From Pseudomonadota bacterium (GTDB lineage Bacteria > Pseudomonadota > Gammaproteobacteria > Burkholderiales > Rhodocyclaceae), in NCBI GenBank assembly GCA_018241695.1, contig JAFEDH010000025.1, positions 112,249 to 176,248 of the forward strand: a DNA stretch of 64,000 nt, read 5' to 3'. This document shows positions 1 through 9,299 of the stretch, piece by piece. Under the pieces are notes generated by a model. That model ran no database searches, had not been told where the DNA came from, and saw nothing but the letters and a program-made list of their open reading frames with translations. Each line of letters opens with the position of its first letter. Position 1 is the first letter of the stretch. The position numbers were made by a program, and so were the translations under genes.

Positions 1-1
1 T

Positions 2-1237
2 CACCATCTGCCCGGCGCGGAATTGCCGGCGGCCACCGTCATCGTAAACCCCAACCAGCCCGGTTGCATCTTTCCGAGCAAAGCGCTGGCCGGCGTCGGC
101 GTCATGTTCTACGTCATGCTGGCATTACGTTCCGAACTGCGCCGCCGTGGCGTTTTTTCGCAGCGCGCCGAGCCAAATCTGGGTACCCTACTCGATCTGG
201 TTGCTCTGGGATCGGTTGCCGATGTTGTTCCTCTGGACCGGAATAACCGTATTCTGGTGGCCCAGGGACTGGCACGTATGCGCGAAGGCCGGCTCCAACC
301 GGGAATACGCGCACTGTTCCGCGTCGCCGGGCGACAGCCGGAAGCAGCATCCACCTTCGATCTGGGCTTTGCCCTCGGGCCGCGTCTCAATGCAGCCGGA
401 CGCCTCGCCGATATGGCCCTGGGCATCGAATGCCTGGCCACCGACGATCCAGGATATGCCCTCAACATCGCCCAGCAACTCGATGCCCTCAACCGTGAAC
501 GACGTACCATCGAGACCGGTATGCGTGAAGATGCCGAGCGGTTGCTGGCCGGAATTGAAGCCGATGACCGGGCCAGCATCACGCTTTTCGACCCCGGCTG
601 GCATCAAGGCGTGGTTGGCATCCTCGCCGGGCGTGTCAAGGAAAAGCTGCATCGCCCCACCTTCGCCTTCGCACGCGGAGATCAGGGCCAAATCAAGGGC
701 TCCGGGCGGTCCATTACGGGTTTTCATCTGCGCGACGCACTTGATCTGATCGCCAAGCGCCATCCAGGCATGCTTTTGCGCTTTGGCGGCCATGGTGCTG
801 CCGCCGGTGCAACGCTTCAGGAAGCCGATCTGCCAACATTTTCAGCCGCTCTGGAACGGGTCGCGCAGGAACAGCTTTCCTCCGCCGCGCTTTCGCAAAT
901 GCTGGAAAGCGACGGAGCACTCGAATCTGGCTTCTATTCTCTCGATTCAGCTCACTTGCTGAAGCAGGCTGTCTGGGGGCAAGGATTCCCCCAGCCACTA
1001 TTTGACGACCGATTCAAGGTCGAGTCGCAGCGACTACTGCAAGGCAAACATCTGAAAATGGTTCTCTGCCGGGGCGGCTGCCGTTATGACGCCATCTGGT
1101 TCAACGCGGAAAAGACAGTGGCAGGGCAGATCCATGCGGCTTTCCGCCTCGATATCAACGAGTACCAGGGTTGCCAGAGTGTGCAGCTGATCATCGAGGA
1201 CTGTGTGACTGTCCCCGCAGGTACCCAGGCTATTTGA
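2..1237 (+). CDS. recJ: RecJ, single-strand-specific 5'-3' exonuclease (5' end cut off by the window)
   Basis: RecJ digests single-stranded DNA 5' to 3' in recombination, mismatch repair and fork processing. The reading frame is open from base 2, so the gene starts outside the window; about 411 residues are visible, against roughly 565 in a full RecJ. The first visible residues, HHLPG, belong to the DHH-family phosphoesterase motif, and VNPNQPGC follows. The middle holds the DHHA1 region with FGGHGAAAG near residue 260, and an OB-type domain closes the protein. The stop codon overlaps the 3' end of convergent sspB by 8 bases. Identification is firm; the N-terminal DHH motifs cannot be checked. 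Confidence 0.95.
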   Translation, partial: HHLPGAELPAATVIVNPNQPGCIFPSKALAGVGVMFYVMLALRSELRRRGVFSQRAEPNLGTLLDLVALGSVADVVPLDRNNRILVAQGLARMREGRLQPGIRALFRVAGRQPEAASTFDLGFALGPRLNAAGRLADMALGIECLATDDPGYALNIAQQLDALNRERRTIETGMREDAERLLAGIEADDRASITLFDPGWHQGVVGILAGRVKEKLHRPTFAFARGDQGQIKGSGRSITGFHLRDALDLIAKRHPGMLLRFGGHGAAAGATLQEADLPTFSAALERVAQEQLSSAALSQMLESDGALESGFYSLDSAHLLKQAVWGQGFPQPLFDDRFKVESQRLLQGKHLKMVLCRGGCRYDAIWFNAEKTVAGQIHAAFRLDINEYQGCQSVQLIIEDCVTVPAGTQAI

Positions 1238-1682
1238 TACGGGTCAGCCGGGGCCGACCGGGTTTGTTGTCTGGAGGTTCCGGATCGGAATCAGGGTTTT
1301 CGATCGCGTGGGAGGCGGTACCTGCATCCGCATCCATCTCCTGCTCCCCATCGGCCAAAGGACCAGAAGACCCGCTCGTATCCTGCTCGAATGCCATCCC
1401 CTGGCCATTTTCCCGTGCATAGATCGCTGTCACCGAGGAAACCGGCAACAGCACAGGGAAGGCAACTCCGTTGAACCGGGCCTGGAAGGTAACTTCCTCA
1501 TTTCCGATCTGCAACTGGTGAGTCGCAGTCGGGCTGACATTAAAAACAATCACGCCTTCCCGCACGAATTGCTGCGGGACCCGGGAAGCCGCATCAGGAG
1601 TAGCTTGCAGATAGGGAGTAAACCCCTGATCCACACACCACTCATAGATTGCGCGGATCAGATAGGGTCTGGTCGAGTTCAT
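1230..1682 (-). CDS. sspB: SspB, adaptor for the ClpXP protease
   Basis: SspB binds ssrA-tagged proteins from stalled ribosomes and hands them to ClpXP. The 150-residue product starts MNSTRPYLIRA and carries the family pattern: RPYLIRAIYEW, a VIVFNVSPTAT strand, NEEVTFQARF and AIYARENGQGM. It ends in an acidic, Pro-rich linker and a basic tail, GRPRLTRIK, equivalent to the ClpX-binding peptide of E. coli SspB. I chose the ATG at 1682 because the only longer start is a TTG three codons upstream. It lies just downstream of sspA, the usual sspAB pair, and its stop overlaps that of recJ. Confidence 0.93.
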   Translation of the reverse strand: MNSTRPYLIRAIYEWCVDQGFTPYLQATPDAASRVPQQFVREGVIVFNVSPTATHQLQIGNEEVTFQARFNGVAFPVLLPVSSVTAIYARENGQGMAFEQDTSGSSGPLADGEQEMDADAGTASHAIENPDSDPEPPDNKPGRPRLTRIK

Positions 1683-1735
1683 CGTTGCCAAAGGGCAAGG
1701 GGATTGGGGTCAGCACTTGTGACCCCGGTCACCAA

Positions 1736-2332
1736 TCAGCGGCGCATCACCTTCTCCGACGGCGTCAGCGCGTCGATGAAGCCCTGGCGCGAGAAAATTC
1801 TCTCCGCATATTTCATCAAGGGTGCCGCTGCCTTGGGAAGCTCGATGCCGTAGTAATCCAGTCGCCACAGCAGGGGAGCAATGGCTACATCGAGCATGGA
1901 AAACTCCTCACCCAGAAGGTGCTTCTGCTTGCCAAGCAAGGGGGCCAATTCCGCCAGACGGTCACGCACGTGAACACGGGATTTATCGGCTGTTTTGAGG
2001 TTCTTCTCAAGCAGATCGATATGGCTGAACAGCTCCTGCTCCATGGTGTGGAGCAGTTGACGCGCCTTTGCCCGGGTCTGGGGATCTGGCGGCATCAGTT
2101 GAGGATGAGGGAAGCGCTCATCAATGTATTCATTGATGATGTTTGCCTCATACAGAACCAGATCGCGATCCACCAGTACCGGTACCCGGTTGTATGGATT
2201 GATGACAGCGATATCCTCGGGTTTGTTGTACAAATCGACGTCGATTACCTGGAAATCCATCTGCTTTTCGTACAAGACGATCCTGCAACGATGGCTGAAC
2301 GGGTCCGTGGTCCCCGAATACAGGTTCATCAT
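1736..2332 (-). CDS. sspA: SspA, stringent starvation protein A (glutathione S-transferase fold)
   Basis: SspA binds RNA polymerase and is needed for growth and acid tolerance under starvation; it has a GST fold but no GST activity. The sequence shows a thioredoxin-like N-terminal half (MMNLYSGTTDPFSHRCR, then NPYNRVPVLVDRDLVLYEA) and an all-helical second half. The family's cis-Pro VPVLV region is present. I place the start at ATG 2332 (or ATG 2329) because homologues begin with M-x-LYSG. The frame stays open upstream to 2458 with another ATG at 2395, so a longer N-terminus is not excluded. It is downstream of petC and upstream of sspB. Confidence 0.92.
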   Translation of the reverse strand: MMNLYSGTTDPFSHRCRIVLYEKQMDFQVIDVDLYNKPEDIAVINPYNRVPVLVDRDLVLYEANIINEYIDERFPHPQLMPPDPQTRAKARQLLHTMEQELFSHIDLLEKNLKTADKSRVHVRDRLAELAPLLGKQKHLLGEEFSMLDVAIAPLLWRLDYYGIELPKAAAPLMKYAERIFSRQGFIDALTPSEKVMRR

Positions 2333-2432
2333 GGTGCTTGTACCCCAGGAATAATCGGCATCACGCACCACTTTACGGGCGGATGGTGCGCTCATTTCTC
2401 GATGCCCCATAGCTCTTTTGACCAAAAATAGA

Positions 2433-3182
2433 TTAGTGAACGTCTTTCCAGTATTCACGCTTCAGCGCATAGGTCAGCGCAAACAGCAGACCCAGCCCGA
2501 CAAGTACGAAAATACCGAGTTTCTTGCGCAGCCCGGCGATTGGCTCACCCATGTATTTTAGGTAAGCCACCAGATCAGCCACCGCCGAATCGTAGTCGGC
2601 AGGCTTCATGCTGCCTTCCTTGACCATTTCGAATTTTTCGAAATGCTTGGCTTTGCCACCCTGCCCATCATCGACTTCCTTGAAATGGGCAATCTGCTCT
2701 CCCTGGAGTTCCCAGAGCACATGAGGCATCCCCACGTTTTCAAACACCAAATTGTTCCAGCCGGAAGGACGTGAAGGATCGCGATAAAAGGTACGCAGAT
2801 AGGTATAAAGCCAATCGGCGCCAGAACCGGACTCCGACGCACGAGAACGAGCGATCAGGCTCAGATCGGGAGGAGCGGTACCAAACCAGATCTTGGCATC
2901 CGCACGCTGCATGGCGATACGCATCGGCTCACCGACCTTGTCTGCGGTAAACAGCAGATTGTCCTTGATCTGGGTATCCGTCAGACCGATGTCCTGCAGG
3001 CGGTTGTAACGCATGTAGGAGGCGGAGTGACAATTCAGGCAATAGTTGACGAACAGCTTGGCACCATTCTGCAATGCCGCCTGATCGCCCGACTTGTCCG
3101 GAGCCTTGTCAAGATGGAGTTCGGAACCATTCGCCAGGGCGAGTATGGGTGCCAGCAATAGAACAGTCAGCAGCTTTTTCAT
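2433..3182 (-). CDS. petC: Cytochrome c1 of the bc1 complex
   Basis: Heme-c subunit of ubiquinol:cytochrome c reductase, passing electrons from the Rieske protein to soluble cytochrome c at the periplasmic face. The 249-residue protein has a signal peptide (about residues 1-18), the heme-binding CLNCH at 48-52, and one C-terminal membrane helix (about 222-241) ending in a short cytoplasmic tail, the standard arrangement. It is the last gene of petA-petB-petC: petB ends only 2 bases upstream. About 100 bases separate it from the start chosen for sspA. Confidence 0.97.
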   Translation of the reverse strand: MKKLLTVLLLAPILALANGSELHLDKAPDKSGDQAALQNGAKLFVNYCLNCHSASYMRYNRLQDIGLTDTQIKDNLLFTADKVGEPMRIAMQRADAKIWFGTAPPDLSLIARSRASESGSGADWLYTYLRTFYRDPSRPSGWNNLVFENVGMPHVLWELQGEQIAHFKEVDDGQGGKAKHFEKFEMVKEGSMKPADYDSAVADLVAYLKYMGEPIAGLRKKLGIFVLVGLGLLFALTYALKREYWKDVH

Positions 3183-3184
3183 TT

Positions 3185-4474
3185 CTAGGTCACCCTATCC
3201 GGTTCTGGTTTGCACTTGTCGATCTTGGACCACCAGGGCATGGTGATGAAGAACACGAAGTAATAAACAGTGAACATCTTGGCGACCGGGTCACCAGGGA
3301 TAATGCCGAAAAGAGCGTATGAGGGTGGTTTGGTACCAAGGAAGCCGAGGATCAGGAAGGCCACCACCCAGATAGTGAGTAGCGTCTTGTAGATCGGGCC
3401 ACGATAACGGATGGATTTCGCCGGGCTACGATCCAGCCAGGGCAGGAAGCCCAGAATCACCACACCGCCACCCATTGCGACCACACCCCAGAACTTGGCA
3501 TCGATCCAGAAAAAATTGACGGTCACGGCGCGAAGCATGGAATAGAAAGGTGTGAAATACCAGACTGGCGCGATATGCGATGGCGTCTTCAGCGGATCGG
3601 CAGGAATGAAGTTGTTGTATTCCAGGAAGTAGCCGCCGAACTCGGGCATGAAGAAGATGACGATGGAAAAAACCATCAGGAATACCACCACACCGACGAT
3701 GTCCTTCACCGTGTAGTACGGATGGAACGCGATTCCGTCCAGAGGAATACCGTTGGCATCCTTGTGTTTCTTGATCTCGACGCCGTCGGGGTTGTTGGAT
3801 CCGACTTCGTGCAGGGCAAGAAGATGGGCCACGACCAGTCCCAGTAGCACCAGGGGGATCGCAATCACGTGGAAGGCAAAGAAGCGGTTCAAGGTTGCAT
3901 CCGACACCACGTAGTCGCCACGGATGAACACGGAAAGATCCGGTCCGATGAAGGGAATTGCCGAGAACAGATTCACGATCACCTGAGCACCCCAGAAGGA
4001 CATTTGCCCCCAAGGCAGCAAATAGCCGAAGAATGCCTCGGCCATCAGACACAGGAAAATCAACAGACCGAACACCCAGATCAGTTCGCGTGGCTTGCGG
4101 TAGGAGCCATAGAGCAGTCCCCGGAACATGTGCAGATACACCACGACGAAAAAGGCGGAAGCGCCGGTGGAATGCATGTAGCGGATGATCCAGCCCAAGG
4201 GCACATCGCGCATGATGTATTCGACACTGGCGAAGGCCACCGGTACGCCGGAGGTATTCAACGACGCATCGGGCTTGAAGTGCATGGTCAGGAAAATACC
4301 CGTGACGATCTGGTTCACCAGGACGAGCAGCGCCAGGGAGCCGAAGAAGTACCAGAAGTTAAAGTTCTTCGGGGCGTAGTACTCGGAGGCATGCTCCTTG
4401 TACATTTTGGTCAGCGGAAACCGGGCATCGACCCAGCCCAGCAGATCCTGCAGTTTGTTGGTCATGGCGCTCAT
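3185..4474 (-). CDS. petB: Cytochrome b of the bc1 complex
   Basis: Membrane core of complex III; it binds the two b hemes and holds the quinol-oxidising and quinone-reducing sites. At 429 residues it contains the full cytochrome b: N-terminal helices with histidines in HSTGAS and VYLHMFRG, the pair in FHVIAIP and VAHLLALHEVG, and the Qo-site region before VWYFTPFYSMLRAV. PEFGG and PADPLKTP are typical of proteobacterial PetB. It lies 3 bases after petA and 2 before petC, so it is co-transcribed. Confidence 0.97.
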   Translation of the reverse strand: MSAMTNKLQDLLGWVDARFPLTKMYKEHASEYYAPKNFNFWYFFGSLALLVLVNQIVTGIFLTMHFKPDASLNTSGVPVAFASVEYIMRDVPLGWIIRYMHSTGASAFFVVVYLHMFRGLLYGSYRKPRELIWVFGLLIFLCLMAEAFFGYLLPWGQMSFWGAQVIVNLFSAIPFIGPDLSVFIRGDYVVSDATLNRFFAFHVIAIPLVLLGLVVAHLLALHEVGSNNPDGVEIKKHKDANGIPLDGIAFHPYYTVKDIVGVVVFLMVFSIVIFFMPEFGGYFLEYNNFIPADPLKTPSHIAPVWYFTPFYSMLRAVTVNFFWIDAKFWGVVAMGGGVVILGFLPWLDRSPAKSIRYRGPIYKTLLTIWVVAFLILGFLGTKPPSYALFGIIPGDPVAKMFTVYYFVFFITMPWWSKIDKCKPEPDRVT

Positions 4475-4477
4475 CTA

Positions 4478-5074
4478 TCAGGCCCCCTTCTTGTCTTCGC
4501 CGATCAGGATCTTGCTATCGCTCAGATACATATAGGGTGGAACAACCAGGTTATCGGGTGCAGGCTTGTTCTTGTAGACGCGCCCCGCGAGATCAAAGGT
4601 CGAGCCATGACAGGGACACAAAAAACCTCCCGCCCAGTCGGCGGTAACACCCGATTCCGCCCCGGTCTTGAACTTCTCGGATGGAGAACAGCCAAGGTGT
4701 GTGCAGATACCGACGACAACGAAGTATTCGGGCTTGATGGAACGATCTTCGTTCTTGCAGTAATCCGGCTGCATGGTTTTTTCGGAATGGGGATCCGAGA
4801 CCAGATCATCCGTCTTCTTCAGGGATGCCAGCATCTCCGGGGTGCGACGCAGGATCCAGACCGGTTTTCCGCGCCATTCCACGATCATCATCTGACCGGG
4901 CTCCAGCTTGCTGATGTCGGCCTCGACCGGAGCACCGGCCGATTTCGCCCGCTCGGAAGGGGCCATGCTGGCGATGAACGGTACAGCTACCGCCAAACCC
5001 CCGACGCCACCGGCGGCTGCAGTGGCGACAATCAGGTTCCGTCGCCCGCAATCCACTTTTTCGTCACAGCTCAT
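4478..5074 (-). CDS. petA: Rieske iron-sulfur subunit of the bc1 complex
   Basis: Carries the [2Fe-2S] cluster that takes the first electron from quinol. Of its 198 residues, CTHLGC (124-129) and CPCHGS (153-158) supply the two Cys and two His ligands plus the disulfide Cys pair. A twin-arginine (RRNL at 11-14) precedes a hydrophobic stretch, which fits Tat export of a folded Rieske protein with an uncleaved anchor. I start at ATG 5074, preceded by an AGGGA ribosome site; the frame extends to 5158 but that part is promoter sequence. First gene of petABC. Confidence 0.96.
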   Translation of the reverse strand: MSCDEKVDCGRRNLIVATAAAGGVGGLAVAVPFIASMAPSERAKSAGAPVEADISKLEPGQMMIVEWRGKPVWILRRTPEMLASLKKTDDLVSDPHSEKTMQPDYCKNEDRSIKPEYFVVVGICTHLGCSPSEKFKTGAESGVTADWAGGFLCPCHGSTFDLAGRVYKNKPAPDNLVVPPYMYLSDSKILIGEDKKGA

Positions 5075-5134
5075 GGTGATGTGTTTCCCTAAGGATGGAT
5101 GGATGCTTTCCGGGTCAGCCCCGGAAAGCGGGAG

Positions 5135-5163
5135 ATTATAACGAAGCGATCCGTGCAATTAAA
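5135..5163 (-). promoter_or_regulatory. Probable petABC promoter
   Basis: On the minus strand a perfect -10 hexamer TATAAT lies at 5135-5140, with a weak -35 (TTTAAT, 5158-5163) at 17-bp spacing. It is about 60 bases upstream of the petA start and downstream of the CoA-transferase stop. The -10 is seen directly; use as a promoter is inferred. Confidence 0.45.
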
Positions 5164-5188
5164 GCCCCGAAAAGGGAGATCATCTCTG

Positions 5189-6403
5189 TCAGATGGCCCC
5201 TGACTGGCGCAATTGACGAATCTGCTCGGGACCATACCCCAACCCGCCAAGAATCCTGTCCGTATCGGCACCGAGAGCCGGGCCGATCCATCCGGTTTCT
5301 CCTGGCGTCGCCGACAAGCGAGGCACGATACCGGGAATTCGAAAGGGTTTTCCATCCGGAAGATGCGCTGTTGCAATCATTTCCCGTGCAATGAATTGTG
5401 GATCGAGAAACATATCCTCCACAGAGTAGATCCTGCTCGCCGGTGTCTGCACTCCGGCGGCCATACGCAATACATCGGCTTCATCCCGGATCCTGACCCA
5501 ATCGGCGATTGCAGCGTAGATTTCATCCGCACGACGATCCCTGCCGGCGTTATCCGCCAGTTCTGGATCGAAAGCCAGGTCATCCCGCCCGATCATCACC
5601 ATGAACCGCTTGAAGATTGCATCTCCATTAGCCCCGATCGCCACATGCTTGCCGTCCCGGGTGGTGTAGGTATTCGACGGAGTAATGCCGGGCATCACAT
5701 TACCGGTCCGCTCGCGAACAAAACCGAACACATCGAACTCCGGAACCAGGCTTTCCATCATGGCAAAAACCGCTTCATAGAGCGCCACATCCACCATCTG
5801 CCCCGCTCCTCCTCGCATCTCCCGGTGACGCAGAGCCATCAGCGCGCCAATGGCTCCCCAAAGTGCGGCAATCGAATCTCCGATGGAAATTCCGGTCTTG
5901 ACCGGAGGACGGTCGGGAAACCCTGTCACGTAACGTAATCCGCCCATGGATTCGCCCATTGCGCCAAATCCGGGTTGACTGGCCATGGGGCCGGTCTGAC
6001 CAAATCCGGAGAGTCTTACCATCACCAGTCCGGGATTGATGGTGCTGAGCACATCCCACCCAATCCCCAGTTTTTCCATGACACCGGGGCGGAAATTCTC
6101 GATCACGATATCCACCTCGGCCACCAACCTACGGACAATTTCGATGGCAGCCGGATTCTTGAGGTCGAGTGTCAGCGACTTCTTGTTGCGCGCCTGAACG
6201 AACCACCATAACGAAGTATCCCCATAGAGCTTGCGCCATTTCCGTAACGGATCCCCTTCGCCCGGTGCCTCGACCTTGATCACATCGGCACCAAAATCGG
6301 CCAGGATCCGGCTGCAAAAAGGGCCGGCGATAAGAGTGCCAAATTCCAGCACCCGTACTCCGTCGAGAGGCTTGGGGGAATTCTGCCGTTCGTCAGTAGT
6401 CAC
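5189..6403 (-). CDS. CaiB/BaiF (class III) CoA-transferase family protein
   Basis: Class III CoA-transferases move CoA between acyl groups through an aspartyl thioester; members also include racemases such as AMACR. The 404 residues start [15 protein letters not shown], followed by [18 protein letters not shown] and LDLK, all family hallmarks. Asp176 in SIGDS matches the catalytic Asp of formyl-CoA transferase (Asp169). The substrate cannot be read from sequence. The start is a GTG that overlaps the end of recR by 11 bases, so it is probably translated from the dnaX-ybaB-recR message, an unexpected partner for replication and repair genes. Confidence 0.85.
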   Translation of the reverse strand: MTTDERQNSPKPLDGVRVLEFGTLIAGPFCSRILADFGADVIKVEAPGEGDPLRKWRKLYGDTSLWWFVQARNKKSLTLDLKNPAAIEIVRRLVAEVDIVIENFRPGVMEKLGIGWDVLSTINPGLVMVRLSGFGQTGPMASQPGFGAMGESMGGLRYVTGFPDRPPVKTGISIGDSIAALWGAIGALMALRHREMRGGAGQMVDVALYEAVFAMMESLVPEFDVFGFVRERTGNVMPGITPSNTYTTRDGKHVAIGANGDAIFKRFMVMIGRDDLAFDPELADNAGRDRRADEIYAAIADWVRIRDEADVLRMAAGVQTPASRIYSVEDMFLDPQFIAREMIATAHLPDGKPFRIPGIVPRLSATPGETGWIGPALGADTDRILGGLGYGPEQIRQLRQSGAI

Positions 6404-6989
6404 GGCGTTCGATCAGGGCCTGGGCCACGGTGGCGGCATCGGTGAACTCCAGCTCGCCTCCTACCGGAACACCCCGTGCTATGCGGCTCACCCGGATACC
6501 CCGGGCACGCAACATTTCGGATAGATAATGTGCCGTCGCTTCACCCTCGTTGGTGTAGTTGGTGGCCAGAATCACCTCCTTCACCAGACCATCTCCGGCC
6601 CGCTGCAGGAGGCGCTCGAACGCCAGTTCCCGCGGCCCCACGCCATCCAGCGGCGACAGCCGTCCCATCAGCACGTAATAAAGCCCGTTATAGGCATGGG
6701 TCAGTTCCATGCTGTTGAGATCCACCGGCATTTCGATCACGCAAAGCTGGGATGGGTCCCGCCTGGAGGAAAGGCAACGCTCACAGATTTCCTGTTCGGT
6801 GAAGTTGTTGCAGCGCGAACAATGATGCAGCACCTCCAGCGCACCCGACAAAGCGGCCGCAAGCCGCTTTGCACCGTGACGATCATGCTGCAGCAGATGG
6901 TAGGCCATGCGCTGGGCCGACTTGGGGCCGACTCCGGGCAGGCAGCGTAGCGCCTCGACCATTTCCTCAAGGCTCGAAGGCAGGGGCAT
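6393..6989 (-). CDS. recR: RecR recombination mediator
   Basis: RecR works with RecO and RecF to load RecA on gapped DNA. The 198 residues show the order HhH motif ([15 protein letters not shown], about 14-28), C4 zinc finger (CSRC...CERC, about 57-72), Toprim domain ([13 protein letters not shown]) and a C-terminal Walker-B-like tail. Length equals the usual RecR. It follows ybaB by 6 bases and overlaps the CoA-transferase start by 11 bases. Confidence 0.97.
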   Translation of the reverse strand: MPLPSSLEEMVEALRCLPGVGPKSAQRMAYHLLQHDRHGAKRLAAALSGALEVLHHCSRCNNFTEQEICERCLSSRRDPSQLCVIEMPVDLNSMELTHAYNGLYYVLMGRLSPLDGVGPRELAFERLLQRAGDGLVKEVILATNYTNEGEATAHYLSEMLRARGIRVSRIARGVPVGGELEFTDAATVAQALIERRDY

Positions 6990-6995
6990 CGGGTA

Positions 6996-7325
6996 TCAGA
7001 ACGGCAGTTTCAGGCCGGGAGGCAGATTCAATCCGGAAGTGAAGGCGCCCATGCGCTCCTGTACCGTGGTTTCAACACGACGTGTGGCATCGTTAAGCGC
7101 CGCGGCGATCAGGTCTTCCAGCATTTCCTTGTCATCCATCACGGATGCATCGATGGAAACACGGCGCACATCATGCTTGCAGGTCATCACCACCTTGACC
7201 GCACCGGCACCGGACTGTCCCTCGACTTCGATGGAGGCCAGCTCTTCCTGGGCCTTCTGCATGTTCTGCTGCATCTGCTGGGCCTGCTTCATGAGGCCCG
7301 CAATATTGCCGAAACCGCCTTTCAT
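6996..7325 (-). CDS. ybaB: YbaB/EbfC nucleoid-associated protein
   Basis: Small dimeric DNA-binding protein, commonly encoded between dnaX and recR. The 109 residues begin with a helix of Met/Gln-rich heptads ([20 protein letters not shown]) followed by the conserved [26 protein letters not shown] strand region and a C-terminal helix. It is placed 12 bases after dnaX, as in most proteobacteria, which suggests co-expression. Its exact role in the cell is not settled in the literature. Confidence 0.95.
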   Translation of the reverse strand: MKGGFGNIAGLMKQAQQMQQNMQKAQEELASIEVEGQSGAGAVKVVMTCKHDVRRVSIDASVMDDKEMLEDLIAAALNDATRRVETTVQERMGAFTSGLNLPPGLKLPF

Positions 7326-7337
7326 TGGAAAAACTCC

Positions 7338-8972
7338 TTAAACGGGTTTGATTGTCGATTCATCTATGCTGGCGCCGAGCAAATCCCTCGTATCACGCAC
7401 AAAACTGTCACTCTCGATCGCGGCTACGGCACGCTCCTGCCGTTCGCGCTGCTGACTGCGTGCCACTTCTGCGGGTGTTACCGAAGCGGTAGCCGCCAGT
7501 TCGATCTCAAGCCGAAGCGGACGGCCATAATGATTCTGCAATTCAAATTGCAGCTTGTCCTGCTGCATCTTGCCAAGTACATGTTTATGCGCCGGGGCAA
7601 GACGCAGACGGATGCTCCCTTCGTCCTGGGCAACCAGTTCGCAATGCTGGGCCAGTTGGCGGACCATCCCGGGCAATGGCAACCGGGCCACCAGGCGATG
7701 CCAGTCATCATCCATCCGCTCCGATGCTTCAGGCTTGGCCAAGGTTCCTTTGGATTTTGCTTGGTCCGTTTCTTCTGGTTCTCGACGAACGGGAGTAGCA
7801 GAAGCTGTCGATTCGTTCCGTACCGGATTTACCGCCATCTTGTCCTTGATGCTGGTCGTGGCTCCGGTTACCGGTCCGGATCCCGCATTCACGTCGGGCC
7901 GAAACGCCAGCAGACGCAACAGGCTCATGGAGAACCCGGTGTACTCGTCGGGCGCAAGTTCCAGATCATGCTTCCCGTGTATGGCAATCTGATAGCAAAG
8001 CTGCAAAAACTCCGCATCGAATCCCGTGGCGTAAGGTTTGAGCCGTGCGCGTTCACTGTCATCGGATATCGCGTCCGGAGCCAACTGCAACAAAGCGATA
8101 CGATGAAAAAGTGTCGCCAGCTCCTGTAACGCGGAATCAAAATCCAGGCTGCGCGCTTCCATGCAATCGGCAACCGCAAGCAGATCTGTGGCGTTGCCCG
8201 CCATCAGCGCATCAAGCAGGGAGTACAGGTAGTCATCACCTACCGTACCCAGCATATCGCGTACCCCATCTTCTTCTATCTTGCCTCCCCCGTGGGCAAT
8301 GGCCTGATCGAGCAAGGAAAGTGCGTCCCGCATCGAGCCCGCGGCAGCCTTCGCCAGCTGACGCAAGGCCGAAGCCTGAAAAACAATACCCTCGTCGCCA
8401 AGCACCCTGGACAGATGTTCGACGATATGCCCCTGAGGCATCTGTTTCAGATTGAACTGCAGGCAACGCGACAGTACCGTGACCGGTATTTTTTGCGGAT
8501 CGGTAGTGGCAAGGATGAACTTGATATGTTCAGGAGGCTCTTCCAGGGTCTTCAGCATGGCATTGAAGGCCGGCTTGGAAAGCATATGCACTTCATCGAT
8601 CACATACACCTTGAAGCGGCCCCGGGTTGGCGCATAGATTGCGTTTTCCAGCAGCTGCCGCATCTCTTCCACCTTGGTGTTTGTGGCGGCATCAACTTCG
8701 ATCAGGTCAACAAAGCGCCCGTCATCGATCTCCACACAGGACGAGCAGACACCGCATGGTGCGGGAGTGATGCCGGTTTCACAATTGAGCGCCTTGGCCA
8801 TGATTCGGGCGATCGTGGTCTTGCCCACGCCACGGGTACCGGTAAACAGGTAAGCGTGATGAAGTCTCTGCTTCTCCAGAGCATGGGTCAGGGCGCGCAC
8901 TACATGCTCCTGACCGACCAGGGTGTCAAAGGACTTCGGGCGCCACTTGCGCGCGAGAACTTGATAGCTCAT
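7338..8972 (-). CDS. dnaX: DNA polymerase III tau subunit (clamp-loader ATPase)
   Basis: DnaX forms the motor of the clamp loader and, as tau, ties the polymerase cores to the helicase. In 544 residues: Walker A GTRGVGKT at 45-52, zinc cysteines at 64, 73, 76 and 79, Walker B VIDEVHML, sensor SRC, then the collar and a C-terminal polymerase-binding domain. E. coli makes a shorter gamma form by frameshifting at an A-rich slippery heptamer; I find no such heptamer near the expected position here, so only tau is predicted. The 4.5S RNA gene lies upstream on the same strand. Confidence 0.96.
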   Translation of the reverse strand: MSYQVLARKWRPKSFDTLVGQEHVVRALTHALEKQRLHHAYLFTGTRGVGKTTIARIMAKALNCETGITPAPCGVCSSCVEIDDGRFVDLIEVDAATNTKVEEMRQLLENAIYAPTRGRFKVYVIDEVHMLSKPAFNAMLKTLEEPPEHIKFILATTDPQKIPVTVLSRCLQFNLKQMPQGHIVEHLSRVLGDEGIVFQASALRQLAKAAAGSMRDALSLLDQAIAHGGGKIEEDGVRDMLGTVGDDYLYSLLDALMAGNATDLLAVADCMEARSLDFDSALQELATLFHRIALLQLAPDAISDDSERARLKPYATGFDAEFLQLCYQIAIHGKHDLELAPDEYTGFSMSLLRLLAFRPDVNAGSGPVTGATTSIKDKMAVNPVRNESTASATPVRREPEETDQAKSKGTLAKPEASERMDDDWHRLVARLPLPGMVRQLAQHCELVAQDEGSIRLRLAPAHKHVLGKMQQDKLQFELQNHYGRPLRLEIELAATASVTPAEVARSQQRERQERAVAAIESDSFVRDTRDLLGASIDESTIKPV

Positions 8973-9080
8973 GAGCGGGGAATGCAGAAGGAAAAGGCAG
9001 AAAATGAAGCGAGAAGCACCGGGGCAACACTAAGGTTCACGCCCCTCCGCTCCCTCCTCCACCTTCCATTTAAGAGGGAA

Positions 9081-9181
9081 GGGCGGCGAGCCTGACCCCC
9101 GGCACTTGCGGAATATGGCTGTGGCTGCTGCCTTCCGGCCCTGACCAGATTCACCACCCCGCAATGCGGGGAGACCCGCCG
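9081..9181 (-). ncRNA. ffs: Signal recognition particle RNA (4.5S RNA)
   Basis: Read on the minus strand, the region contains the universal SRP core: GGTCAGG, GGAA tetraloop in GCCGGAAGGC, then AGCAGCC, positioned at about 9115-9150. Flanking arms GGCGG (5' end, near 9180) and CCGCC (3' end, near 9082) pair to close the hairpin, giving about 100 nt. It binds Ffh to target membrane proteins. Ends are estimated from pairing. A TAGAAT -10-like box at 9188-9193 fits a start near 9181. Confidence 0.93.
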
Positions 9182-9299
9182 CACCGGATTCTAACAGATC
9201 AACCCTGCTGCTGCGGGAGGAAACCGCCACCCCGGAGTCAATCCCCGAATGGCAATCCACTCACAGCTGAACCAACAGGCAAATCCGCCTGCCCATGAC

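Noticed and set aside
8481..8500. Possible dnaX frameshift site (A6 run on the coding strand)
   Set aside because: The run lies near codon 160, in the ATPase domain, in a frame that does not form a slippery heptamer; a shift there would not give gamma.
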